52,177 bases of DNA from Zygnema circumcarinatum (GCA_037447605.1 CM074813.1:306763-358939), one strand, 5' to 3'; numbered from the stretch's first letter, positions 41,301-52,097 are shown. The notes: generated by a model not told the origin, from the sequence alone. Made by a program: numbers and translations.

Positions 41301-41500
41301 TTGAGGAGAGCAGGGAGGGAGATGGGGAAAGCTTTGAAGAGTGGGGCAGGAGGAAGAGGAGACTGGCGGCTGCCACGTCGAAGGGACGACGGCCTCTTTA
41401 TAGGCTTCTCGCCGCCACGCGGGGGCGCCGTCCCTGCCGAGAAAAGACCTCCTATGTGGCTAAACTGTCGGATAGATGCCGCCTATGGACGGAATGAGTT
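41301..41500 (-). pseudogene. Orphan promoter and leader of PstS3
   Basis: Reverse complement of the PstS4 promoter-leader (42830-43015): leader words GAGAGCAGGGAGGGAGATG, the TATA region CCTCTTTATAGGCTTCTC and CCTCCTATGTGGC. The coding region that should follow on the minus strand is deleted; the junction shares GAG with the end of the PstS3 fragment. Confidence 0.75.
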
Positions 41501-41792
41501 ACCGATCAACAATGAGATTTTAGAGGATCGCAACGCGCGTGGACCCGGAGGCTCGTACAGAGTTTGTTGATCGGGTCGCCGGAGAGTTGTACTGCAAAAC
41601 TGAGCCCGGGTGAACCGGATCCCTCGAATCGCATGGAACTAACGTGGCAAATACTGGAATCCTCTCGTGCGACCGAGATGTCTCCATGTGACAATTATAC
41701 CGAAATCCAGTATTTGTGGCGTATCACCATCGACGATGATCGATAGATATTTCGCATTGGAGAAGAGTTTTGAGACTTGGCTTCCCGTCATG

Positions 41793-41874
41793 GCAATCTG
41801 AATTTGCTTGCTACGAAGTCTTGCTGTTTGACACTGTGCTAGTTCAGAATTCGTAGCAAGCAAATTCAGATTGC
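41793..41874. repeat. Perfect 25-bp inverted repeat in divergent PstS promoter 3
   Basis: The arms at 41793-41817 and 41850-41874 are perfectly complementary (core AATTTGCTTGCTACGAA / TTCGTAGCAAGCAAATT) around a 32-base loop. With mismatches the similarity extends outward to TTGGCTTCCC / GGGAAGCCAA (about 41778-41890). Less perfect versions occupy the same place in promoters 1 and 2. Confidence 0.88.
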
Positions 41875-42194
41875 ATTTCCGGGAAGCCAAAGAGTAGCCC
41901 CTCCGCCCACAGATTTAAAAAACTTGAGATTACATTTACTGGGCCAATCGAAATTATGCCACGTAAGCATAATCCAAAAGCGTGCTGAGATTTGTCATAT
42001 CTTGGATTTGGGGGCCACACGATTGATTCTCCACTTTTTTGTCGACATGTGCGTATACGGCACGCGTCACCGCCCGGTTGGCCGCAATGCTTCCGCGCGC
42101 TACTGTATTACGCCGGCCCGCACATGGCGAACCAGTCCGTACATAAAGACCGTACGAGCGGCCATGGGCATACGGCACGGGCAGCTTTCCAAGG

Positions 42195-42202
42195 GAATAT
42201 TC
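42195..42202. promoter_or_regulatory. P1BS-like site GAATATTC in divergent promoter 3
   Basis: GAATATTCCAAGATGCTGTC, the same block as in promoters 1 and 2, about 815 bp upstream of the PstS4 ATG. Confidence 0.55.
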
Positions 42203-43017
42203 CAAGATGCTGTCAGCGCAGCATCCCGACAAAACCTCCCGTAAGTCCGAAGTGGTTGAGACAAAAAGTAGACCAGTGAAATTTGAACACACGCACATGG
42301 TTTTCGTACAGTTCAGACGTCCGGCCGTACATTCAAACAGCTCTTCGGCCATTCTGAAAGTGTTTTATAATACGGCCAGACTTTTAAAACTTTTGATTGG
42401 AATTCTAGTTCCCGACACTGCGTTAAAGTAAACATCCCTCCCTAATCGTGACGCACATCTCGAAACTAGTACCTTATCACTCGAAAATCAAGAAACGCAA
42501 AGGCCAAATGGAAGTACTCCTTCGAGACCGACCTCGTCAGAGAACGTCAAAGCCTTCACCCGCTCGAAGGATCCACAATGTCGACATTTTCTAACGTCCC
42601 CTTCTACATGGTTGCCGCGAACCTTCCCAACTCAATTGTCAACTCAACTCAACTCAACTCAACAAACTCAGTTGTCGTATAACACATCGACAAAAGTCCC
42701 CGCAAGTCCCAACTATCGCATTCAACGAAGCCAAACCGCACGTGCGACAAGAGACCCACAACCGTTGGCCCCCGTCGGCTGCGTTTGTCGTATTCGTAAG
42801 ACCGCATCTTTCGGCGATGCCATTCCGTCCATCGGCGGCATCTAACCGACGGTTTATGCCACGTAGGAGGCCTCTTGTCGGCAAAGACGGCGGCGCAGCG
42901 TGGCGGCGAGAAGCCTATAAAGAGGCCTCCGTCCCTTCGAAGTGGCAGCCGCCAGCGTTCTTCTCCTCCTGGCTCTCTCTTCCAATCTTTCCTCATCTCC
43001 CTCCCTGCTCTCCAGCC

Positions 43018-44132
43018 ATGGCCGCCGCTCTCATCGCCGCTCTAGTCCTTCTCTCAGCGGGTGCCGCGCAGGCGGCGATTGTGATTGGCGGAGCCACCTC
43101 CGTGGCGCCGGTAACCACCTGACTCTCCCTCCCTGCAGTGCTCCTGAATGCGTCTCACTCTGTTGTTGGAAAGTGTGTCAGTTTTGCATCTCCCATGCAG
43201 CTAAGACAGGCTCTGTGTCCCTCTGGCAGTACGTCGCCCAAGCCATTCTGAACGCCCCCAACCGCGCCAACTATGGCACGTACAAGTCCGTGGGTTCCGG
43301 CGCGGGAATCTCGAACTTCATCAGCAAGACCTACCAGGTGGCGTACTCCGACGTCGCCATCCCCTCCTCACAGGACGCCGCCGCGGGAGGCACGAAGAAG
43401 TTCACCATCCCCTTCTCCATCGCGACCTACTCGTGGTGCACGAAGAAGGCTTCTGTGAAACTCACCGGGGCGCAGATCTACGCCCTCCACGTGGCGAAGA
43501 CGCGAGTGAACTGGTCCGCTCTCAAGGCTGGCCTCACGGGCCAAGTGACTCCCGTGGCGCGGTCCGACTCCTCCGGGTCGACCGAAGTGGTCGGGAAGTG
43601 GATCAAGACGCAGAACACCGCGTGGCCCACCGCCGCCACCGGCACCAACACGTGGAAGGGCATCGCCGGCGTCTCTCCGTTCATCGTGTACGCCTCGGGG
43701 TCGGCGGGCATCATCGCGGCGCTCAAGGCGGACGTGAACCGGATCGGGTACGTCCAGACCGGCATCTGCACCGTCGAGGCCGTCCCGGCCGCCGGCATCA
43801 AGAACCCCGCAGGGAACTACATTTATGCGGCGAGCGGAGCGGACCTCTCCGCGTCGCTCCCGACCACTCCTCCGGACTACGCCAGCACCGTGTTCGCCGG
43901 CCTCTCCCTCCTCAACAGGCCCGGCCCCTCCACGTACCCCATTGCCGCTCTCCCGTTCGAATTCTGCCGCATTTCGTACGGAAGCGCATCTGTCAGCTAC
44001 ATTGTGAAGACGTGGATCATCTACACCATGGGGTCTTCCGTCCAAGGATTGGCTGGCAAGTTCTACTTTGATCCTCTTCCCCAGAAGTACAGGGATCAGG
44101 GAATCAAGTACGGAAACTACATCAAGAACTAA
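43018..44132 (+). CDS. PstS-like secreted phosphate-binding protein, copy 4
   Basis: Two exons, 43018-43110 and 43230-44132, encode 331 residues. The signal peptide is MAAALIAALVLLSAGAAQA; the mature protein keeps GGATSVAP, SVGSGAGISNF, YSDVAIP, ARSDSSGSTE and RIGYVQTG. It is identical to copies 1 and 2 except for about eleven substitutions confined to residues 100-152 (for example F100W, KIY116-118ALH, Y125N, Y134T, I152V). Those residues lie between the second and third anion loops, so ligand affinity or specificity might differ; this is inference. The 3' flank contains both TGTAA (44278) and AATAAA (44294-44299), possible polyadenylation signals. It is followed by Root_cap C in the same orientation. 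Confidence 0.92.
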
Positions 44133-46224
44133 GTTTCACTCTGTTATGTAGAGCAGCGTATGTAACTACCAATTTTGCAGAGTGGGCAGGGAGGTTAGGG
44201 AGTTAGGGGAGAGGTGGGGTTGTGAGTTTTCCGGAGAAAAAGACACGCCGTAGCAGCGTTTTTTCCCGCAGTTTTGATGTAATTTTAGACGTAAATAAAG
44301 GATCGATACAATGCCCATTTACCTGATTGGAGTTTTGATTATGATATGGTCGTGTGGCTTGAATGTATCTGTTCTAATCAATGCATCCTCACTCCTTTTC
44401 CAGCTCGCCTTTGTGAACTGGAGGATGAGCGTCTGGTCCTCAATTGAAATTAAAACACAGACAGGTTTTCTCTGCATCTCCTCCCACGATTATTCTTTTG
44501 AAGAATATTTCCATACACTTGTCATGCAAATCAGGGAGTCACTCTAAAATGACATTTTTTGGAAATCTGGAGTTTATGGAGAGTTCCGTCGAATATAATT
44601 ACAGCATTTCTCACCATATTTTTATCAGCTAAGTGGTGGTAAAGGGATTTCATCACTGAATAGCCTGCTGAATCGTTTGATTTTCAATAATGGCATTTGA
44701 ATTCATTCTGAAGTGCTTGGCGAGAGCGCCCCGGCAATGTGCTGTGGCCGTCCTTCTCTCGCCATTCACCTTGCGGGCGCGCGCAGCTCCTCTGTTGTGA
44801 AGAATGGACGACGTCTTAACATGGTGGAAGCAGCCGGATCTCCACTTCCCGTCAACCGTGCATAAGTGCCAACGGCTGAATACTAGAGCTGATATCCGGA
44901 GCCTGGCGTAGCATCCATGATCACAAACAAATCGGAGAAACTCATTCTTCAACTATACGTTTTTTACAAGTAGAATAATTAACATCTGATGACAAGTGTT
45001 CACATGGTAGCAAAGGTGTGTGCAATCCCTTGTGGACGGTAACATGAGGACATGAAATACCAATACAAGGCAACAACATTGTATGGTGTGATTAGCGGTC
45101 CTCGAATGTGCCCGCAAGCTCTCCCACGCGGACGGACGTCGACCAATCTTTGGAGTTCGAGTGAATCTCGTCCGTCCGTTTGTTTCCGTACGATCGATGC
45201 CCAAGAGACCGACGTGTCCGTCGGTCTGACGGACCGTATCCGGCGCGGTTTGGCGCCGTCGGTCCAGCTAGTGCCAACAATCGGCGGATTTGGTTGATGG
45301 CAAATTTGGCTAAATTTGCCATCAACCAAATCGGATCGGATCGGATCGGATCGGATTGTATTGGCTGGTTGGTTGGTCGACGTGAATATCCCCGTCGTTC
45401 AATCAGAATCGAACTGCCGATTATAATATCATTCCAGATTCGGTACAGACCCGATTTTACGGATCTGGAATGAACTATGTCTATGGAGAATATAAGATAG
45501 TTACGGGAAATGTGCATGTGCACGGTACGCCGTGCAGTCAGCTGTTACAGCGCAAGGTACAGTTTGCTGTGTCGCGAAAGATCTCAGATCTCATTTGACA
45601 CTTGTCACGGAGTGCTGGCCGAATGAGACGACTTTCAACGAAAACGTCCAAAACCGCGTACCGCCATCTTCGCTTTGTCGTCTTCAATGCAACCTTTGAA
45701 GCGTCAATCGCGTCAGCTTCGCCAAACCAGCGATGAACGACAGAATACGCATAGGTCTCATATACTTGTATCACTAGACGACAGAAACTACATAGGCCAA
45801 ACCACCACTCCATAACCTATACCACTAAACGACAAAACGTAGATTAAAGAAATCCCCGAAACCACCTCAGCTTCATCTTTGTCGTTTCCTTGTACAAGAT
45901 ATGTCACGTTGTGTGTACGGCAAAGTCGTCGTGTTGGGGCGCTCCGTCGAATGAGCGCCGCGCCGTATGTCGGCGGAACCGCCGTCAGTTCATTTGTACA
46001 GTTTCCATTCGTACAGTTGCCGCGGCTGTAGCTGTGGACAGTTACTAGGAGGCGCGCGACAGCTACCGTACGGTCGGCGGGGGACGATTTAGAGGGCGGC
46101 GGCGGCGCTCGAAGTCGGAGTGGAGCTTGGGTGTTGGCTGCCTGTGCTTGAGGACTTCGCCGTGCGGGAGAGGGAGAGGAAGAGGGAGAGGGAGGATAGT
46201 GCAGGAGACACAGAAAGGGGCGCC
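44133..46224. other. Spacer between PstS4 and Root_cap C
   Basis: Contains no supported gene. It includes the PstS 3' flank, blocks shared with 30052-31551 and 38702-40138, a perfect hairpin (45287-45332) next to an ATCGG tandem repeat, and the Root_cap C promoter with CCGTACGG words and a GA-rich leader (46166-46215). Confidence 0.6.
45287..45332. repeat. Perfect 21-bp hairpin with 4-base loop, followed by (ATCGG)n
   Basis: GATTTGGTTGATGGCAAATT plus T, loop GGCT, then the exact complement. It continues into five ATCGG units (to about 45357). The homologous place in the left arm (about 38975-39005) and the third spacer copy (about 30410) lack it. Confidence 0.9.
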
Positions 46225-49087
46225 ATGGCTGCGAACAGAGGAGCAGTAGTGGCTGCGCTGTGCGCTGCTCTGCTGAACTTGCTGCTACCCACCGTGGTAT
46301 GGCTGCGAATTATTCTAGCGCATGCAAATACAAAAAATAAAAGCACAGTGCATTTATTTCCAATTTTTTCTTAAATTTTTTTTGTGGATCGCATCTAATG
46401 ACAAAGTGGGTCCGGCGGGGCGCAGAGCGGCAGCGCGATTTTGGGGAGCGCGTATTGCGACAGGTGCCTGGACGGGACCTTCACAGTCGGCACGGACGAG
46501 TTCACAACGTCGAGCTCGGTACTCGCTCTCTCCACTTCTTATTTTATTTCGCTGCCCCTATTTTTGCCCTCTCCAGGCTGTGCCCTTTTTCCTTTCTTTC
46601 AGTCTCAACTCCGACCGACCCTCCTATGAGTCTCTTATATCGCACCTTCATGTTTAGGTGCATGAACTGTAGGGCACATTAAAGCGTTTATAATGAGTTT
46701 GGAGGTGTTTCCAAGCCTATAAACAGCTCAATTAGCCGGTTCACCTCTCAAATATCTTTGTCCCAATGGCTGATGTGTGCCATCGATTTTGGTGCTCCAG
46801 ATCTCCATCAACTGCACGCTCAGAACCACCACACTTGGAGTCTCGACATACACATACGTGTGGGGCAGCGGAACTACAAGTTCCACTGGAGACTTTGGAG
46901 TGAGCAGCACCACAATTCAAATCCATGTTCAGCACATGCTTTGAGCTTTATTACTGTTGTTGATGTAACTTGAATACCTTGATCGCTCACTCGTTTGTTC
47001 GCGAGGAAATCTGGTTAAAATAAGTGTACGAATGCCCTCTGCCCGCAGGTCACCCTGACTGGCGCAACCGGGACGTCGGCTCTGGTCTCAGCGAACACCA
47101 AGTTTCTAAACACCCTTTTTATAGGCGGAAATCCGCTGTTTGGCCTCCTCTCGAATGCGCAAGTGGACGGATGCTTTGTGAATGTGGCCAGCCCGACCTG
47201 TTCCGTTAGCATAATGAACAACGGGCAGTGCAATGCTGGAGGAATACTGGTTCGTGCTCTCCCCATGTCAAGGCTCTCTTTGTTTTTAGTTTTTACCCGG
47301 CTCAACGTTTTCCTCGCGAACCCTCCACCCTCCGCTGTCGATTTCTTACCCACTTGTTACATCACTCTCCTCAACCCCCAGTCTCGCTCTTGATGCCAGT
47401 CCTCCCACCATCGGACTTGTTTCCTTCCATTCCCACCCTCGCCACTCTCTTTCCAACTACCATTTTTTGCGTCTTTCTATCTCCTAACACACTCGCTCTC
47501 GTCCCCTGCCTTTCCTCACTCTTCCTTCACGTTCCTAAACTCCCTCCCATCTCTCGCCCCGGAAAGCCCCTCCCATGAATCGCGTATTCTCTGGACGTTG
47601 CACTTTCGTCTTGACCCAACTTGTGGGCTCTTTGGCTCTGCAGGGGAATGGATTCACCAGCACCGTAGTGCTCGCAAACTTGGGGTCAAACACTGCTGAC
47701 ATCAGCATAGGCAACAAAGTATGCAACTCTCTCACGGTCGCTGCTGGAACTTGCCCTTCTCCTCCACCTCCTCCGACATCCTCCCCACCTCCGCCAGTCG
47801 TTTCCGTACCAGTCCCTTCCCCCCCTCCACCATCCACCACTCTGACCCCCTCGCCTCCTCCACCAGTCGTTTCCGACCCAACCCCTTCCCCACCCCCACC
47901 TGTTTCTTCCGGAGAAACTCCCTCCCCCCCTACCACTACTGCTCCACCCCCTCCGCTTGTTCCAGGCGGCGTTGGAGACCCTCACTTCACTGGTGCTGAT
48001 GGGTCCCGGTTTGACTTCTCGGGTAGGACAATATTGTTAAACCAGCCTTGCCAGAGAGGCAGAAACATAGGCTTGAAATGCACAGTGCTTACCTGGTCCT
48101 AGTAAGGGAGGAAGACTGGTCCTTACCTTTTGCATTTGCTGGACTTGTGCACAGGCGAACCCAATGCATCATTCTGCCTGATCAGCGATGCGCACCTCCA
48201 CATCAACATGTATTACGGAGGTCGGTACGGACAGTGGGGCAGCAACCCCCACAAAGCCCTTACATGGATCCGACGGCTCGCCATCCTTTGGGGGCACCAC
48301 ACCGTCGTTTTCGCGGCACGGGATGGTGCCAGGTGGCAGTATGACAGTGGATACCTTGGCCACATTGCCATTGACGGCGAAGAGGTGCTGCTCGGACAGG
48401 CGGGAGACTCCGCCGCGCGCGCAAATGGAGACATCGAAGTGCGATGGCTCGCGGCGAAGATGCGAAGCGGCGATGACTTGGTCGATGTGTTCCAAATCAG
48501 AATCGGGGAAGTGATCAAACTGAGGCTCACGCTGCGACCGGAAATCGAGCTTTTGAGGACAGAAACGGATGGAGTGGTGCACATTAACTTTGAGATTCCC
48601 GTCGCGGACTTGTCCGACAATGCTCATGGCATCCTCGGGCAGACCTTCCGCTCAGACCACAGGGACCGCCTGTGAGTTTTGATTCCCCCCTAGTTTGTTA
48701 AAGAGTTTGCAGCTTCCTTCTGGCTGACACGACTCGAGCTTGCTTTGCGTAGAACATGAATTGTTTCTATTGAGAAGAGTTCAAACGCCATGCCATTTTT
48801 TCTAACTCCCCAACACCGCTTTCATGCTTTCGTGTGGCAGTGCTCTGCAAACCATCGAATACAGTCAACTTCTCCGCACTATGGTGGTGCCGGGCGATGA
48901 TGCGGAAGGCTTCTTGGATGGTACTGTTTCCGACTACCGGTCCTCCGCTCTCCTCCGCGCCGACTGCAAGTTCGCGCGCTTCACTCGAGCGAGCCAGCGA
49001 GGGTCGGCCCCCGCGGTCGAGCTCGCATCGTCGGGCGCAAAAAATATGAACGGGGCGACTATGAAGAGCTTCGCAAGAAGAAGATAG
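46225..49087 (+). CDS. Root_cap-domain proline-rich secreted protein, copy C (intact)
   Basis: Seven exons: 46225-46296, 46426-46518, 46801-46899, 47049-47249, 47644-48022, 48155-48671 and 48841-49087; phases close to 535 residues. The signal peptide is MAANRGAVVAALCAALLNLL. Exons 2-4 and 6 are nearly the same as copy B. The proline-rich stalk is the shortest of the three (exon 5 of 379 nt, against 586 in B and 1524 in A), with few VVSDPTPSPPPP units. The Root_cap domain shows GDPHFTGADGSRFDFSG, FCLISDAHLHINMYYGG, GEEVLLGQAGD and HGILGQTFRSDHRDRL. The last exon is nearly identical to that of copy A from about 48862 to 49043 and then diverges (NMNGATMKSFARRR). Secreted, probably O-glycosylated; biochemical role unknown. 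Confidence 0.88.
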
Positions 49088-49853
49088 GACTCTGTTCTGA
49101 AAATATGGGGCTTCAACATTCACAAGTGGGCTTGAAAGTGGGGATTCAGATGTAACATAACTATTGCTGCTATCATCTTCAAATCTTGTTTACAGGGTTT
49201 TATAGTTTTACCAGCCCGTAACATTGTTAGCGTGTAGGCATTGCATGTGTTCTATATGGCTCTGAATGCCTTACGCATTACATTAAGTTTTATTTCTATG
49301 ATTGTTGTATTCGAGGCCTGAAATCCGTATTTTAAACAAAGAATTCCTGATTTTTTGTCCTTCAAAAAATGTTTATTTATGTCCTGTTTTCACATTTTGG
49401 AAATGAGTGGCTGCAGTGCTCAGTAGAAGAATGTTAGTTGTGCTCTCATTTAGGTGGGCTCGCAATAAAAGCATCCCTTAAAATTTATATATACAATATA
49501 GCGGACTCAGAGAACCCCATTTCTTCAAGGTCAGTTTCCAATAGGATGTGAGTTGGAAAAACACATTGGAAAATAAGGTTATCTGAAATGCAAGTAACGG
49601 CAACTTCATATAACGACAATCCATCAAGCATCTAAAAATTTGACTTTGGTGCTATTAGACATTCAGTCATGAGAACTCACGCTTATGATTATGCTTTGAA
49701 GAAAAGATTTTTGAGAATGATGATGTGGGACTGCAAGAGTTGAACTGTATCTTGTATTCTTTATTGAATATGGGGATTTTACATCTTTCAAAGAGAACAG
49801 AGCGGTACTTTCTTGATTTTGGATCCAACCGTTTGGCTGACCAAGGCCAAAGT
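49088..49853. other. Convergent AT-rich intergenic region
   Basis: Lies between the stop codons of Root_cap C and eIF2B delta. AT-rich, no open frame of interest and no recognisable repeat family; it should hold both 3'UTRs. Confidence 0.55.
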
Positions 49854-52097
49854 TTACAACAAAATTGAGTCTTTTCGATACTCTCGGAGAATTACAGGAA
49901 CACTTGTTGGAGGTACCTGTTCAGACAACAAACTACATTAAATTAAAAAAAAGGAAAAATATAAATAAAAAAATATCAAGAATGATAACTCTTTGCCTTA
50001 CTTCATTGTTCGGCTCAACGCTGTTAATGTGCATGGAAAACCTTTCTTGTTACCTTCAAACTAGACCTGCTTTGAGTCGACTAAATTTGACTTGACTACC
50101 GGTCAACCACCCATATTAAATCGCCCATGTAAAGGCAGACATAATTCAGAAGAAGAAAAAAAATGGAATAAAGATAGAAAAAAATGACTATGGAACCAAA
50201 AATTGAAAAAGGAAGAAGTGAAGTTTTTTCGTACCATTCCGAGCTCCGTCACAATCATGGAAACATATTCCGCCGGCATTGCATCGTACCTGTTCAATTA
50301 GAATAATAATAAAATAGAATAAAAAAGAAAAAATCGGAAGGGGAGGGAGAGAGAGAGGGGGGGGGGGGAAGTTAGAGAGAAATACGCAAAAGTGAAAATT
50401 AACCTTCACGTTTCAATAAGGAAACAGGTTTAAAACATATTTCAAGCTCAACAATTAAAGCAGAATGAAGGAAAGGATTCAATGAATGAAGAAATCTTTC
50501 TGGTTTGCGTTTGTGTTCGTGGTTTTTTTTTTTTTTTTTTTTGTTTTCTTACGTGAGATTCAAAAGGCGGAGGTGTTCGTCGTCGGCCCATCCTTCAAGA
50601 GTTCGAATTTCGCTCCTTCCGATCACTTTCACGAGCTCGTCCGGATCGCCTTTTTTAAAGATACAAAAAATAAAATAAAAAAAATCGAACAGAAAGTAAA
50701 CCAGCTCAATCAAGAGGACCAAAGATGACAAAAAGGAGAGAGTTCAAAAAAATAAAAAAGTAAAACCTCGATTAGAAAACCGTAACAGAACGGAACTGAA
50801 AACAGAACAGAACTGAGAACATAACAGAACTGAGAACATAACAGAGCAGAACTGAGAACAGAACAGAACTGAGAACAGACAGAACTGAGAACAGAACGGA
50901 ACTGAGAACAGAACTGAACTGAGAACAGAACAGAACAGAACAGAACAGAACAGAACAGAACAGAACAGAACAGAACAGAACAGAACAGAACAGAACAGAA
51001 CTGAGAACAGAATAGACTTGAGAACAGAACAGAACTGAAAACAGAACGAAACTGAGAACAGAACAGAACTGAGAACAGAACGGAACTGAACATAGAACCC
51101 ACCGAGTTCATTGGCGGTGATGGAGTCCAACTGAACCCTCTCATGGAACTTGTACGTTTCGCAGCACACGAGCACCGGCACGTGCGAACTGTGCGCGACC
51201 ATCGCCACGCTGGCACTGCCCACACGTGCGTACACGTAACCGTTGGCTAGCACGGAGCCCGCCCCAAGGAGGACACGTGTCACCTCCTGAATGGAGACAC
51301 GTGGCGCACGATGACACGTCCCGAAAGCATCGTCAGACTGGGAGTTAGGGCAGTTGACAGTTACGGTTTCAGTAACAGGAACAGTTGCAGTCGGTTGCAT
51401 CGTCACATGACACGAAATGGCATATGACGACACGTGTAGCAACGCATCGAATGATGTCATCGATGTCATGTCACTTTTGGGGAGAGAGGCGGAGGGAGAG
51501 GGAGGGGAGCGAGAGCATAAAACGAGGATGGAGACTGAGAGAGTGAGAGAAGAAGAGAGAGGCGAAGAGAGAGAAGCAGAGAGGGAGAGCGATGGGAAGA
51601 GAAAAAGTGAGAATACGGGCTTAACCTTACAAAGGTCGTGCTCAGACAGGGAGGGAGAGACAAAGAGAACGAAAGAGAGAGAGAGAGGGAGAGAGAGAGA
51701 GAGGGAGGGAGAGAGAGAGGGAGCGAGAGAGAGAGGGAGAGAGAGAGATGGAGAGAGAGAGACAGAGAGAGAGAGTTGGAAGAGAGAGAGGGATCGAGAT
51801 CCCCCCTTCCACCCTCCCTCCCAGTTCCCTCACCTGCATAATGTACGAAATTGCATTTAAATGCGTGTAAGTGCATTTAATTCCCGCCTTCAATAGCCGT
51901 CGGAGCATTTCTCGTCCTTCCAAATTTGGTCTTGAATCGACGACGATCACGCGAAATTTTCTGCCCGACATTTTTGCATTTTTCAAAATTTCTTCGACCA
52001 CGTAAGAATGTCCGTACGTGAGAAGGACATCGCTTTCTGCCCGAATTTTTTGGACCGCATGTCGGACAATCTCCTGGTCAGCAAAGATAATTTTTTC
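49854..52097 (-). CDS. Translation initiation factor eIF2B subunit delta, C-terminal part (5 exons, gene continues beyond the window)
   Basis: eIF2B is the guanine nucleotide exchange factor of eIF2; delta is one of its regulatory subunits. Exons on the minus strand are 51834-52097, 51103-51286, 50553-50649, 50235-50289 and 49854-49916, all GT-AG with matching phases, giving 220 residues to the stop. Diagnostic blocks are [87 protein letters not shown] and [15 protein letters not shown], which are specific to the delta subunit C-terminal Rossmann-like domain. The visible 5' limit is the acceptor at 52098; N-terminal exons lie outside. The two largest introns are filled with minisatellite and GA repeats. 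Confidence 0.95.
50780..51095. repeat. GAACA/GAACTGA minisatellite in an eIF2B delta intron
   Basis: Variants of GAACAGAACTGA repeat for about 300 bp, with a central perfect (CAGAA)n block at 50931-51000. On the transcribed strand it reads TTCTGTTC. Confidence 0.95.
51655..51795. repeat. GA-rich microsatellite in an eIF2B delta intron
   Basis: Interrupted GAGAGAGGGA repeats near the donor side of the intron between the first two visible exons. Confidence 0.9.

Larger units (their letters stand above)
41501..43017. promoter_or_regulatory. Divergent PstS promoter 3 (centre of the inverted duplication)
   Basis: Spacer between the PstS3 leader (minus) and PstS4 (plus). It carries a long inverted repeat (41793-41874), a P1BS-like site (42195-42202), an AACTC short tandem repeat (about 42637-42662), TTTGTCGTATTCGTAAGACC near 42785, and a TATA box (CTATAAAG, 42915-42922) about 95 bp before the PstS4 ATG. 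Confidence 0.65.
43911..49090. repeat. Right arm of a large inverted duplication
   Basis: Reverse-complement counterpart of 34500-40360. Gene structure of Root_cap C matches copy B exon by exon (72, 93, 99, 201, variable, 517, variable nt). The arms differ by the MITE in the left arm, by the perfect hairpin at 45287 in the right arm, and by the last Root_cap exon, which in the right arm resembles copy A. Confidence 0.85.
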
